Assembly (NCBI GenBank): GCA_015075365.1
Contig: JABTUN010000003.1
Coordinates: forward strand, 665,060-729,059
Length of the DNA: 64,000 bases
Direction of reading: 5' to 3'
Source of the DNA: Verrucomicrobiaceae bacterium
GTDB lineage: Bacteria > Verrucomicrobiota > Verrucomicrobiia > Verrucomicrobiales > Verrucomicrobiaceae
Shown here piece by piece: positions 53,784 to 63,751 of this stretch. The notes beneath the pieces were generated by a model. That model worked only from the letters and a program-made list of their open reading frames with translations, was not told the DNA's origin and made no database searches. The number at the start of each line of letters is the position of its first letter. The stretch's first letter is position 1. The position numbers were made by a program, and so were the translations under genes.

Positions 53784-55052
53784 TCATGCGGCCATCGGCA
53801 GCGCGGGGGCTGCATCGTCCCGCAACGAGGTGACTTTGACGAGGCGCGCGGCGTAAAAGCCATCGAAGGAGCCCTGGGCGGGGGTGCGGCGCAGTTCTTC
53901 CTCCAGATCCCATTCGCCGCCGTGGCGCAGGAGGAACTGCTGCACCTGCCGCTCGTTTTCCGAGGGCAGGATGCTGCACGTCGCATAAACGAGCCTGCCG
54001 CCTGGCTTCACCATGCGGCTGTAGGATTCGAGGATGTCCGCCTGGAGGGCGGTCAGGCGGTCGATCTCCGCCTCGCTGAGCTTCCACTTCGCGTCCGGAT
54101 TCCGCCGCAGCACACCCAGGCCGCTGCATGGCACATCCAACAGAACCCGGTCCGCGTGCGCGGCCAGGCGTTTCACTGTCTTTGTGCCCTCAATCTCGCG
54201 TGTCTCGATGATGTCCACGCCGGCGCGCGCGGCGCGTTTGCGGAGTTCCGCCAGCTTCCAGGCATGCACGTCCAGCGCCAGGATTTTGCCCTTGTTGCGC
54301 ATCATCGCGGCCAGGTGCAGCGCCTTGCCGCCGCCGCCCGCGCAGGCGTCGATGACCTTCATGCCGGGTGCCACCTGCAAAAACGGCGCGATGAGCTGGG
54401 ATGCCGCGTCCTGTACCTCGAACAGCCCTTCTTGGAAGGCGGGCGTGCCAAAGACATTCTGCCGCTGGACCAGTTTCAGCGCGCTGGGCACGTCTTCGAC
54501 GCTTTCCGCCTCAAATCCTGCCTCCGCCATCTTTTCGCGCACGGCCCGGCGGTCTGCCTTGAGCGTGTTCACGCGCAGGAACACCTGCGCGGGCGTGTTC
54601 ATTGCCTCTCGCAGTGCCGGCCATGCCACGCCCAGCTCCGCGGCACAGCGCGCGTCCAGCCAGTCTGGGATCGAGGCGCGCAGGGCAGGGGGGACATCCT
54701 GTTTCGCGCGCTTGCGGATGTCATCCACGCGGATGGCGGACATGCTCTCATCGCGCGGCAGTTCGCGTTCGCTCATGACCCAGTAGGCCGCCCACACGCG
54801 CCAGATGCGCTCCGGGGTGATGTCTTCGGATGTGTTGTGCTCCTCGTCCGGCAGCCCGGCCAGGAACCAAAACCAGCGCCACCAGCGCACGCACTCATAC
54901 ACCGACTCCGCAAAGAGCCGCCGGTCCCGGCTGCCCCATTTGCGATGCCGCTTGAAGGTCGTCTCGATCACGCGATCCGCGTACCGCCGTCCTCCGAACA
55001 CCTCCCCCAGGGCGGTGACGATTTCATCCAGCAGATGCGGCGGCAGTTTCAT
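53784..55052 (-). CDS. rsmB: RsmB-type rRNA cytosine-C5 methyltransferase
   Basis: A 422-residue enzyme of the RsmB/NOP2/NSUN family. An N-terminal helical part carries RYADRVIETTFKRHRKWGSRDRRLF. A SAM domain follows with motif I VIDACAGGGGKALHLAAMM, motif IV DVPCSGLGVLRRNPD with a cysteine, and motif VI TCSILPSENE with the catalytic cysteine. It forms 5-methylcytosine in 16S rRNA. The NusB-like N-terminal domain seen in E. coli RsmB is not clear, so the target position is inferred. Same strand as YjbQ downstream (21-base gap). Confidence 0.86.
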   Translation of the reverse strand: MKLPPHLLDEIVTALGEVFGGRRYADRVIETTFKRHRKWGSRDRRLFAESVYECVRWWRWFWFLAGLPDEEHNTSEDITPERIWRVWAAYWVMSERELPRDESMSAIRVDDIRKRAKQDVPPALRASIPDWLDARCAAELGVAWPALREAMNTPAQVFLRVNTLKADRRAVREKMAEAGFEAESVEDVPSALKLVQRQNVFGTPAFQEGLFEVQDAASQLIAPFLQVAPGMKVIDACAGGGGKALHLAAMMRNKGKILALDVHAWKLAELRKRAARAGVDIIETREIEGTKTVKRLAAHADRVLLDVPCSGLGVLRRNPDAKWKLSEAEIDRLTALQADILESYSRMVKPGGRLVYATCSILPSENERQVQQFLLRHGGEWDLEEELRRTPAQGSFDGFYAARLVKVTSLRDDAAPALPMAA

Positions 55053-55091
55053 GCCCGTTGGATACCCCGCGCCGTGTGCAGGCGCAAGCGA

Positions 55092-55883
55092 TCACCCAAA
55101 CAGGGAGCGATAGTTGGCCTCGATCTGTTTCTCGAGCGCAAGGCGGTCGAGCTGGTGCAGGCTGGCGAGCAGGTCGTAGCTGACGGTGAGGTTGGCGGGA
55201 TGATTGAGGGAGGTCCCGTCAGCGGACTTCAGCGGATGCGGATTCAGGTCGTCGGGCGGCCACATGTCGGGGGCGTCGGTCTCGGTGAGAAGGCGGTCAA
55301 GAGGAATGCGGCCAAACGTGGCCATCTGCGCGGCTTTCCGTGGATGGGCGAAGTAGGGGCTGATGGAAAAGTAGCCGCCGAGCCGGATGAAGGCAGGCAC
55401 CATCTCTACCGGGCCGCCGTACGAGTGCAGGAGGAAGCCGCGAGGCGGGAGCGGGATGGAGCGCAGCGTCTCCTCCAGCAGGCCAAAAGCGCGCAGGCAG
55501 TGGAGGATGGCTGGGCGGTCGAATTCAACGGCGAGGGCGATCTGCGCGCGAAAACAGGCGAGCTGGGCCTCCATGTCAGGTTTCTCGATCCAGCGGTCGA
55601 GCCCGATTTCGCCCACGACCGCACGCGGACAGGCATTGAGATGATTCCGGAGCGTTTCGAGCCATTCGGGGCCGCGTTTCGTCACATACCATGGATGCAG
55701 GCCGAAGGCGGGCCGTATCCAGGCGTGCTCTTCGGCGAGCGCGGCCACCTGGGGCCAGTCCTCCTCACAAGAGCCGTTGACGATCATCTCGGCGAGGCTG
55801 GTGTGCGGCATCGTGGCGAGGATTTCCTCCCGCCAGGGATTGAGGCGTTCATCCTGGAGGTGGTTATGGGCGTCGTAGAGCAC
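55092..55883 (-). CDS. TatD family metal-dependent hydrolase
   Basis: A 263-residue TIM-barrel hydrolase. The metal ligands are D-A-H-N-H-L at the start, E in VVGEIGLDRW, H in AILHCLRAF, H in LLHSYGG and D in TETDAPDMW. TatD proteins are Mg-dependent 3'-5' DNases. The GTG at 55883 fits the family, which normally begins a few residues before the H-x-H. An ATG at 55934 would give a longer, non-conserved head and would run through a terminator hairpin. Confidence 0.82.
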   Translation of the reverse strand: MLYDAHNHLQDERLNPWREEILATMPHTSLAEMIVNGSCEEDWPQVAALAEEHAWIRPAFGLHPWYVTKRGPEWLETLRNHLNACPRAVVGEIGLDRWIEKPDMEAQLACFRAQIALAVEFDRPAILHCLRAFGLLEETLRSIPLPPRGFLLHSYGGPVEMVPAFIRLGGYFSISPYFAHPRKAAQMATFGRIPLDRLLTETDAPDMWPPDDLNPHPLKSADGTSLNHPANLTVSYDLLASLHQLDRLALEKQIEANYRSLFG

Positions 55884-55891
55884 GGCGGGAG

Positions 55892-55925
55892 AAAAAACCC
55901 GCGCACACCGGATGGCATGCGCGGG
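55892..55925 (-). terminator. Rho-independent terminator of the HtrA gene
   Basis: On the minus strand CCCGCGCA and TGCGCGGG form an eight-base-pair stem with a 12-base loop followed by TTTTTT. It starts 20 bases after the htrA stop and ends just nine bases before the TatD GTG start. Confidence 0.8.
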
Positions 55926-55944
55926 CGGAAGCATGAAGCAGGGA

Positions 55945-57540
55945 TCAATTGTTCCCAACCATCAGGAGCATCGTATCGCCTTTGCGATATACGCGCAGGA
56001 GCACGGTTTTGTCGCTGCCTTGGGCCAGGGTGCGTGCCTCGGCGGCGCTGGTGGAGGGCTGGCGGTTGATGTGGGTGATGACATCTCCCTCCTCGACGCC
56101 CATGGCGGCGGCGCGGGAGTCTGGATCGACCTTGGTGACGATGACACCGTCGATGTTCTTCGGCACGTCATACCGTTCGCGCAGCGCTGGGGAGAGATTT
56201 TGCACGGTGACGCCAGTGACGAGTTCGGTGGTGGACTGCTGTTGCTGCCCGGAGCGCGGGATGCCTCGCGGGCCGACCTCGGCGAGGGCCTCCTCAGGCA
56301 GCGCCTCCAAGGTCGCGTTCAAAGTCATCGGCTTGCCGTTGCGGAGGATTTCCATCGGCACCGTGGTGCCGGGGCGCAGGCTGCTGACGATGAGGCGCAG
56401 GCGGCTGGAGTCGTCGATTTTCTGGCCGTTGATGCTGGTGACGATGTCCTCCACCTGGATGCCCGCCTTCTCAGCCGGGGAATCCGCGGAGACCTGGGTG
56501 ATCAAGGCTCCGGTCTGGTCCTGGATGCCGTACTGCTTGGCAAATTGCGGCGTCACATCCGTGATGAGCACGCCGAGGAAGCCGCGCTGCACGGTGCCAT
56601 CATCCATGAGGTCCTCGACGATGCGCATGGCCATGTTGATCGGGATGGCGAAACCGATGCCGGCATTCATTCCGCTGCGGGACAGGATGGCGGTGCTAAC
56701 GCCGACGACACGGCCCATGGCATCGACGAGAGGTCCGCCGGAGTTGCCAGGATTGATTGAAGCGTCGGTTTGGATGAAATCTTCGTAGCCACGCACGCGC
56801 CCCTTGCCGACGATGCCTTCATTGCTGCGGCCAAGCGCGCTGACGATGCCCTGGGTGACGGAGCGGCTGAGCTCCATCGGAGCACCGGCGGCCAGCACGA
56901 CATCGCCCACTCGGAGCTTGGAGCTGTCGGTGAGGGTGGCGGGTCTCAGGCCGGTGGCCTCGATTTTGATGAGGGCCACGTCCGTGAGAGGGTCCGCGCC
57001 GATGACTGTGGCGGTGTAGGTCTTGGTGGTGCCGTTGTTGTCCACCGCCACCTCGATCTTCTTGGAGTCGGCGACAACGTGGTTGTTGGTCATGATGTAG
57101 CCGTCCGCGGTGATGATGATGCCGGAGCCGACTCCGCGCTGCTGGTTGCGCGGGTCGTCCTCTTCCTCCTCCGGCGCAGGCTGGCCGCGCCGGCGGGGCT
57201 GGGAGGGCTCTTCACCACCAAAATCCTCCGGCAGGCCGAAGAAGCGGTAAAGATGCTCGCGCAACTGCGGCGGGATGCGGTCCACGCTGGGGGTCTTCAC
57301 GGGCGCGGAGGAAAAGATCGTCACGACACTGGGAAGGATCTTTTCGGCCACATGGGCGTAGCTCATGAGAACCTGGCCGCCATTGGGCAGGGGCGCGGTG
57401 TCCTTGACGATTCTGGCCTCGAGGCCACCGCCTGGGGTGGCGGGCGCTGGAGCGGGAGCCGGGGCGGCTTGCTGGCTGTATCCAGTCGTGACCAGGCCGG
57501 CGAAGGTAAGGGCGGTGAGAAGGCGATGCGGAGTATTCAT
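55945..57540 (-). CDS. htrA: Do/DegP-like periplasmic serine protease with two PDZ domains
   Basis: A 531-residue protein with a signal peptide (RLLTALTFAGLVTTGYSQ) and Ala/Pro linker. The trypsin-like triad is H154 (TNNHVV), D187 (TDVALI) and S267 (GNSGGPL). Two PDZ domains follow (about 305-400 and 430-525), with RGFLGVLITDVTPQ starting the first. An acidic, Arg-rich loop (about 108-135) lies between the LA region and the protease core. It degrades or refolds damaged envelope proteins. A terminator follows. Confidence 0.95.
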   Translation of the reverse strand: MNTPHRLLTALTFAGLVTTGYSQQAAPAPAPAPATPGGGLEARIVKDTAPLPNGGQVLMSYAHVAEKILPSVVTIFSSAPVKTPSVDRIPPQLREHLYRFFGLPEDFGGEEPSQPRRRGQPAPEEEEDDPRNQQRGVGSGIIITADGYIMTNNHVVADSKKIEVAVDNNGTTKTYTATVIGADPLTDVALIKIEATGLRPATLTDSSKLRVGDVVLAAGAPMELSRSVTQGIVSALGRSNEGIVGKGRVRGYEDFIQTDASINPGNSGGPLVDAMGRVVGVSTAILSRSGMNAGIGFAIPINMAMRIVEDLMDDGTVQRGFLGVLITDVTPQFAKQYGIQDQTGALITQVSADSPAEKAGIQVEDIVTSINGQKIDDSSRLRLIVSSLRPGTTVPMEILRNGKPMTLNATLEALPEEALAEVGPRGIPRSGQQQQSTTELVTGVTVQNLSPALRERYDVPKNIDGVIVTKVDPDSRAAAMGVEEGDVITHINRQPSTSAAEARTLAQGSDKTVLLRVYRKGDTMLLMVGNN

Positions 57541-57671
57541 GGAGTGCGGTTGGGGGTGCTGAGGTGCTCACACAGCGTATGAGCGCGGCGTATGACGGGC
57601 GTCTGCTAAAAATGTTGAACGGAATTCCTTCGGTGGAAAGCAACTGTGCGGAGAAAGTTACGCGGCATACA

Positions 57672-57693
57672 AAACGCCGGATGCGCGGCGTTT
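57672..57693 (-). terminator. Possible terminator after the Cys-rich protein gene
   Basis: AAACGCCG and CGGCGTTT form an eight-base-pair stem with a six-base loop, 48 bases downstream of the stop at 57742. On the minus strand it continues TTGTATG, a weak U-tract. It sits in the 201-base gap before htrA. Confidence 0.4.
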
Positions 57694-57741
57694 CATGCCG
57701 GGCCTTTGCATGGGCACCTGCCGGCAATCCGCATGCCGATG

Positions 57742-58295
57742 TCAAGCCAGAGCCCGGGCGCGCGGAAGAGTCGCTGAGGCCGCAGCGAAGCTGGCGATCC
57801 AGCGGCGGGCTTTTTCGGGTTCCAGCCAGGGTTTGGAGGTGGGGAGCTTGCAAAACATGGCGTGGCATTCGTCGCGGTAGGTGCGGCCCATTTGTTTGGC
57901 GATCCAGGACTCATATTCGGCGAGCCAGGCAGTGAAGATGCGGCTGCTGCGGGTGAGTTCGGGGAGATTGCTGCTGTCGAACTCGCTGAAGTCATACTCG
58001 CCGGGCACGACGGGCGTGGTGCGGTGGTGGACGTAGCAGCGCTTGGCGTTGCGGATGAAAAGGAAGCCGCATTGGCCGCCTTCGCAGGGATACCAGCCGG
58101 CGCAGGTGCCGTGGAGCTCGATCATGCCGTCTTCCCAGGGCTTGCAGTAGCAACTGGTGCCCTGCAGGCCTTCGCTGCGGTGTTTTTGGAAGCCGTGCTT
58201 GAGGAGCAAATTGCCGTCCGTGAGCACATCGCGGCCCCAGAAGAACATCTGCTGGCCGAGACCGATGGTGAGGTCGTTGAGGTGGCCGCGGGTGA

Positions 58296-58299
<4 letters not shown>
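57742..58299 (-). CDS. Cysteine-rich protein of unknown function, coupled to the COG0523 GTPase
   Basis: A 185-residue soluble protein I do not recognise. It carries eight cysteines: C50 and C52 (TSCYCKPW), C66, C72, C77 (GTCAGWYPCEGGQCG), C88 and C145, C150 (DECHAMFC), plus H91-H92. The arrangement suggests one or two bound metal ions. The ATG overlaps the GTPase stop (ATGA), so the two proteins are made together; a metal client or accessory of the GTPase is the best guess. Its C-terminus is Ala/Arg-rich. Confidence 0.68.
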
Positions 58300-59510
<1,211 letters not shown>

Positions 59511-59519
59511 GGGGAAAAA

Positions 59520-61955
59520 TCAAAACCGCACCTGCATGCCGACGCTGAAGCCACGCCCGGGCATGGGAGCGACGTCTTTGCGGAAAGAGGTGCTTTGCCG
59601 CGCATCGGCGTCGAGGAGGTTGGTGCCTTGGAAAGTGAGGCTGACCTCGTAGCGCTCGCTTTTGTGGAGCTGGCAGGTGAGGTCGGCGTTGAGGAGCGTG
59701 TAGGCCTCGGTGGCGAGCTCGGGGCGCAGACCGGTGCGGACGCGGTTTTGGTCAAAGGCATGCCGCAGCTCAATGCCGCCATGGAAGCGGCCAAGCTCGG
59801 CCTCCACACGCGCACCGAGGCGCAGCGGCGGCATGCGCGGGATAAATTCGCGATCGGTTTCATTCCAGCCGCGCACGTAGTCGCCGAGCAGCTTCACGGT
59901 GACGCGTTGATGCTCGCGTTTGAGCAGGTGGAGATCGATCTGCGCCTCCCAGCCGGTGAAGGTGGCGGCGCGTTCGATGTAGTTCGCGGTGCGCGGGATG
60001 TTGCGGCGCAGTTCCTGGAGGAAGATGAAGTTTTCGTAGTCGTAGTGGAAGGCGCTGAGATGCACGGCGGCTCGTTCCCATTCCGCATCGAGCACAGCCT
60101 CGATGCTGGTGGACTGCTCGAGGCGCAGCGGCGTGCCGTCCATGTCTCCGCCGATGATGAAACGACCGAGCGCTGCGTTGTTCCAAAAGGCGTAGCGCTC
60201 CGTGCTGGTGGGCAGGCGCTGGTTTTGAGCGGCGATGGCCGTCAAAGCGAAGCGCTGCATGCCGAGCCAGTCTTTTTTCTCCCACGTGATCGCGGCGGAG
60301 AGGCTGTGGGCGCTTTCGCTGAGGCCGGTGATGCTGCCGGGCACCGATTCATTGAGGATCGTCTGCTCCTCCCAGCGTCCGCCGAGCTGCAGCAGCCATG
60401 GGCCGAGCGTGAGCTTCTCCAGCGCATACACGCCAAGGTTCGATGTTTGAAACTGGCTGCCCACGCGGCGCTGCGGCGAGATGGTGAGCAAACGGCTGGC
60501 CGTGAAGTCCTCGCGGTAGCCGTGCAGGCCGATGACGCCATCGAGATGATCGCCGAAGCCGCCGTGATACACATTCAGCCGGCCCTCGACCATGTCCTTG
60601 GTGAGGAAGGTCTCGCTGATGTCACGGCCGAGGTCTTTTTGTCGGCCGAGCACCTGCTCGTCATGCGCATACTGGCTGCTGGCGAGGTGGAACTGCACTG
60701 CTTTGATGAAGCCCTGCTCAAAGTCCGCGCCGAGATGCAGGTCGTAGCGTTCCTGCATGAGGTCGATGAGGCCGTCGCCAAAGAAGTCATTCACATCGCC
60801 ATCAAAGAAGTAGGGCAGGCCGTAGCGCGACTCGTAGGAGGAAAAGGAGAACGCAGCCCACAGCGGCGTGTCACGTGGCAGCCAGGAGAGCCCGGCGGAG
60901 TAGCTTTCGCTTTGATGGAAGCTGTTTGGCAGGCGGCCGCTCGGATTCGGCACCGCGCTGGTGATGCCGGTGGCGGGATTGCGCGTGCGCGGATTCTCCA
61001 AGGCATCGTAGATCGGCGTGCGGGCGCTTTTCGGGATGTGGATGTCCTCGGACTCGCGCAAAGAGCCGGTGAACTGCAAAACGAACGGCCCCTCCGTCAA
61101 CGCGAGCCATCCGGCCTCCGTCCAGCCTTGCGAGGCGGTCTCGTAACGCGAATCGAGCGCTCCGGTGATCGCGTGCGCGGGCAGTTCACGCGCGATGGTG
61201 CGCGTGTGCACGTCCACCGCGCCGCCGATGGCTCCGCTGCCGTAAAGCAACGCCGCGGGGCCGCGATGCACCTCGATCTCATCCGCCAAAACAGGCTCCA
61301 CCGGGATGCCGTGGTCCGGGCTGGTGTCGCTGAGGTCCATCGTGCTCAGCCCATCGCGCATCGTGCGCACGCGGAAGCCATCAAAGCCGCGAATGACCGG
61401 CCTGCTGGCGCCGGGGCTGAAGTAATTCGAGCTCACACCGGGCACGAAAGCGAGTGTCTCGCCGAGCGTGCCTTGGGCGCGGCGTTGAAGCTCGGGACCG
61501 CGCAGGGTTTCGACGGGTTGAATGGCGAGATCGCTCACGCTGGCGGTGCGGGCGCTGGCTCGCGGTTTGTCAGCGATGATGACGACTTCACCAAGGTTCT
61601 CGCCTTCGATGAAACCGGCTGAAGGTGCCAAATCGGGCACGGGAGGGCTGACTTCGACCGCGGGCGGAGTTTCGGGCTCTTTGGGCTTCGGCGCTGGTTT
61701 TCGTGTTTGCGGCTTCGGAGCTGGTTTGGGCGCTGAAACGGGCTTTTCGGGCTCCTTCGGCGTTTCGATGATTTCGACCGGTTTGAGCGTCGTGAGCGGA
61801 ATCTCGGCCGGGGGCGGCGGAGGCACAAAAGGAACCACGCCCTGGCCGCAAAGCAGGCCTGGGACGGCCAGAACGGCGATCTGGGCGCGGAATCGTCTAG
61901 TGCAGCAAAGTTTCAAAAGAGGCTTGGCAATACGCAATGGAGTTGCATTTGTCAA
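59520..61955 (-). CDS. TonB-dependent outer-membrane receptor with Pro-rich TonB-like N-terminus
   Basis: An 811-residue receptor. After a hydrophobic start (AQIAVLAVPGLLCG) comes a Pro/Lys/Glu-rich stretch (about 43-112, with KPAPKPQTRKPAPKPKE) that resembles the periplasmic linker of TonB. Then come a TonB box-like GEVVIIADK, the plug (RGPELQRRAQGTLGETLAFVPGVSSNYF, RGFDGFRVRTMRDG, EVHRGPAALLYGSGAIGGAVDV) and the beta-barrel ending in aromatic VGMQVRF. The plug style is like ZnuD. No ATG is present; TTG at 61955, 61937 or 61916 could start it, and 61916 gives the best signal peptide. It is followed by the COG0523 gene. Confidence 0.88.
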   Translation of the reverse strand: MTNATPLRIAKPLLKLCCTRRFRAQIAVLAVPGLLCGQGVVPFVPPPPPAEIPLTTLKPVEIIETPKEPEKPVSAPKPAPKPQTRKPAPKPKEPETPPAVEVSPPVPDLAPSAGFIEGENLGEVVIIADKPRASARTASVSDLAIQPVETLRGPELQRRAQGTLGETLAFVPGVSSNYFSPGASRPVIRGFDGFRVRTMRDGLSTMDLSDTSPDHGIPVEPVLADEIEVHRGPAALLYGSGAIGGAVDVHTRTIARELPAHAITGALDSRYETASQGWTEAGWLALTEGPFVLQFTGSLRESEDIHIPKSARTPIYDALENPRTRNPATGITSAVPNPSGRLPNSFHQSESYSAGLSWLPRDTPLWAAFSFSSYESRYGLPYFFDGDVNDFFGDGLIDLMQERYDLHLGADFEQGFIKAVQFHLASSQYAHDEQVLGRQKDLGRDISETFLTKDMVEGRLNVYHGGFGDHLDGVIGLHGYREDFTASRLLTISPQRRVGSQFQTSNLGVYALEKLTLGPWLLQLGGRWEEQTILNESVPGSITGLSESAHSLSAAITWEKKDWLGMQRFALTAIAAQNQRLPTSTERYAFWNNAALGRFIIGGDMDGTPLRLEQSTSIEAVLDAEWERAAVHLSAFHYDYENFIFLQELRRNIPRTANYIERAATFTGWEAQIDLHLLKREHQRVTVKLLGDYVRGWNETDREFIPRMPPLRLGARVEAELGRFHGGIELRHAFDQNRVRTGLRPELATEAYTLLNADLTCQLHKSERYEVSLTFQGTNLLDADARQSTSFRKDVAPMPGRGFSVGMQVRF
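61927..61946. promoter_or_regulatory. Candidate metalloregulator operator between divergent genes
   Basis: In the short divergent region are GCAAT (61927-61931), GCAAT (61934-61938) and TTGC (61943-61946), the last two forming GCAA-N5-TTGC. The half-site is the same as at 63,702-63,729. It overlaps the uncertain start region of the receptor gene. Assignment as an operator is inference. Confidence 0.35.
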
Positions 61956-61957
61956 AC

Positions 61958-63685
61958 ATGCGCCTGAACCGCCTTTTTAGCCTCCTGCCATTGCTTACCG
62001 CCGTCGCCACCAGCTCGGCGCAGGTCAGCACGCCGCAGACGGATCTGCTCTACGGCCACTTCGAGACGCACATCGACTACACGCTTTCTCCGGGGAATCC
62101 GAACGCGGGCTGGCAGTTCTACGTTTCCTACAACAAGAACGACGACTTCAATGACCGCACGCAAATCGTGCGCCTGAATCCGGCGACGACGCGCATCGTG
62201 GCCACACCGCCGACGCAGGGCACGATCAGCGCGGCGATTTCAGAGCTGGGGCCGGTGGGGCAGCCGATCTGGGTGCTGCCGCAGACGAATGTGATCGGCG
62301 CACCGTATCTCGGCACGCGGGCCGTGTTTGATGCGGGGATTTTCAAAGCCTCGTTCATGGGTTTTTACGTCGATGATCCTCTCGGGAGCATCACGCTGGC
62401 GCTGCACAGTGTGACGGGCACCGGACCGGCCGCCGGCGGCCACTTTGGCCTCTACACGAGCGATTTCGCCGGGCCGCTGATCCTCATGAATTCCGCCGAT
62501 GGCATTGATGCGAATGATCAGATCGAAACACTCACGCCGGATGCCCACAGCCACTTTTTTTGGTCGTTCACGAAGCCGGGGAACTACGCCGTGACCTTTC
62601 GCGGTCATGGTCAGCTCCTCACCGGGCTCGGTGGCGCGAGCACGCAGGGTTTTGGCACCTTCAACTTCAGCGTGCCGTTTTCCAGCCGTCTGCAAAACAC
62701 CGCGACGCTGCGCCTCGGTGCCGGCAGCGAGTGGCATGTGCTGCTGGAGGATGCGACGAACGCGGTGGCCTACGAATCGCGCCAAGGCTTCCTCGAAGCA
62801 GGCACTGCGTCCACTTCGACCGTGCAGAGCACGTTTCCCGGCGCCACGCGTCAGATGTCGCTCACGCTTTCTGCTTTGGGCAGCGCTGTGGCAAACATCG
62901 TCGGCCAAACGCCCGCTCTCGCGGCCACCGGCGTGCCTGCGGGCCTGCTGCAGAGCGATGCGGTGACCGTTCGCTTGATCGGCGTGCATGGACCGGGGCA
63001 GTTTGCGCTGCTGAACGGCACGGGCACTGCGCTGCTGATGAACTCCGCCGATGGCCTCAGCGCGGCAGACAGCGTGACGGTCTCCCGCTCCGCGAATCTC
63101 TCTGCGCTGGCTGCTTTCACTGCCGACGGTCTTTACCGCGTGACGCTGCAACTCAGCGCTACGACGAGCGGCGGCCAAAGCGTGACCAGCCAGCCCTTCA
63201 CGCTTAGTTTTGGCTCCAATCGCACCGCTGCCTTCACCTACACGCAGTGGCGGCAGAGTTTTGAAGCAGCGCATGGGCTCAGCAGTGGCGCTTTGAGCAG
63301 CGCCTCGGCTGATCTTGACCAGGACGGCTTGCGCAACGGGCACGAGTTCCTGCTCTTCTGGCATGGATGCAATCCGGCGCAGGCGGATCTGGGCCTGAAT
63401 CCCGTGCCGCAGTTCAACGGCGGCTTTTTGGGCCTCGATTTCCTGCGAGACACCTACAAGGACGCGCTCAACGAAGGCAGCTTCCAGATCAATCCGATGC
63501 TCAGCACGAACCTCAGCACCTGGAGCAGCCAGTCGCCACGCAATCCCGGCCGTCCGCTCGAAACTTACGAGACCGGCGCGGAGAAGGGCAACGCGCTCGG
63601 CCGCATCCTGCTGCGTCGCCTGCGCATCCCGGTCACCGGCACGGTGGACAAGGCCTTCGGGCGCTTCCAGGCGGTGATGCCTTGA
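61958..63685 (+). CDS. Secreted surface-anchored-domain protein (choice-of-anchor M-like)
   Basis: A 575-residue exported protein (signal peptide MRLNRLFSLLPLLTAVATSSA). Two beta-rich repeats follow: the first contains LILMNSADGIDANDQIETLTPDAHSHFFWSFTKPGNYAVTF, the second LLMNSADGLSAADSVTV and FTADGLYRVTLQL. The His-containing HSHFFWSF plus P-G-x-Y pattern is that of surface-anchored repeats found near zinc/manganese transport genes. A calcium-type DLDQDGLRNGHEFLLF segment near the end and a C-terminal domain follow. It is divergent from the receptor and followed by a related His-rich protein, so a role in metal capture is inferred. Confidence 0.72.
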   Translation: MRLNRLFSLLPLLTAVATSSAQVSTPQTDLLYGHFETHIDYTLSPGNPNAGWQFYVSYNKNDDFNDRTQIVRLNPATTRIVATPPTQGTISAAISELGPVGQPIWVLPQTNVIGAPYLGTRAVFDAGIFKASFMGFYVDDPLGSITLALHSVTGTGPAAGGHFGLYTSDFAGPLILMNSADGIDANDQIETLTPDAHSHFFWSFTKPGNYAVTFRGHGQLLTGLGGASTQGFGTFNFSVPFSSRLQNTATLRLGAGSEWHVLLEDATNAVAYESRQGFLEAGTASTSTVQSTFPGATRQMSLTLSALGSAVANIVGQTPALAATGVPAGLLQSDAVTVRLIGVHGPGQFALLNGTGTALLMNSADGLSAADSVTVSRSANLSALAAFTADGLYRVTLQLSATTSGGQSVTSQPFTLSFGSNRTAAFTYTQWRQSFEAAHGLSSGALSSASADLDQDGLRNGHEFLLFWHGCNPAQADLGLNPVPQFNGGFLGLDFLRDTYKDALNEGSFQINPMLSTNLSTWSSQSPRNPGRPLETYETGAEKGNALGRILLRRLRIPVTGTVDKAFGRFQAVMP

Positions 63686-63701
63686 TTGAAACGCAAAACA
63701 T

Positions 63702-63729
63702 TTGCAATTAACTATTGCAATAGAATTGC
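63702..63729. promoter_or_regulatory. Candidate Zur-like operator with overlapping inverted repeats
   Basis: TTGCAAT-TAACT-ATTGCAA (63702-63720) is a perfect 7-5-7 inverted repeat, and GCAAT-AGA-ATTGC (63717-63729) is a second one sharing its right arm. The site is strikingly AT-rich for this genome and ends 22 bases before the ATG of the next gene. TAGAAT at 63721 could be a -10 box that a repressor would cover. Confidence 0.5.
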
Positions 63730-63751
63730 GGTTGTGTAGAAATGCGGAGCC

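Noticed and set aside
55860..55880. D-A-H-N-H at the TatD start looks like an HNH nuclease motif
   Set aside because: The remaining ligands (Glu, two His, Asp at TatD positions) show it is the TatD metal site.
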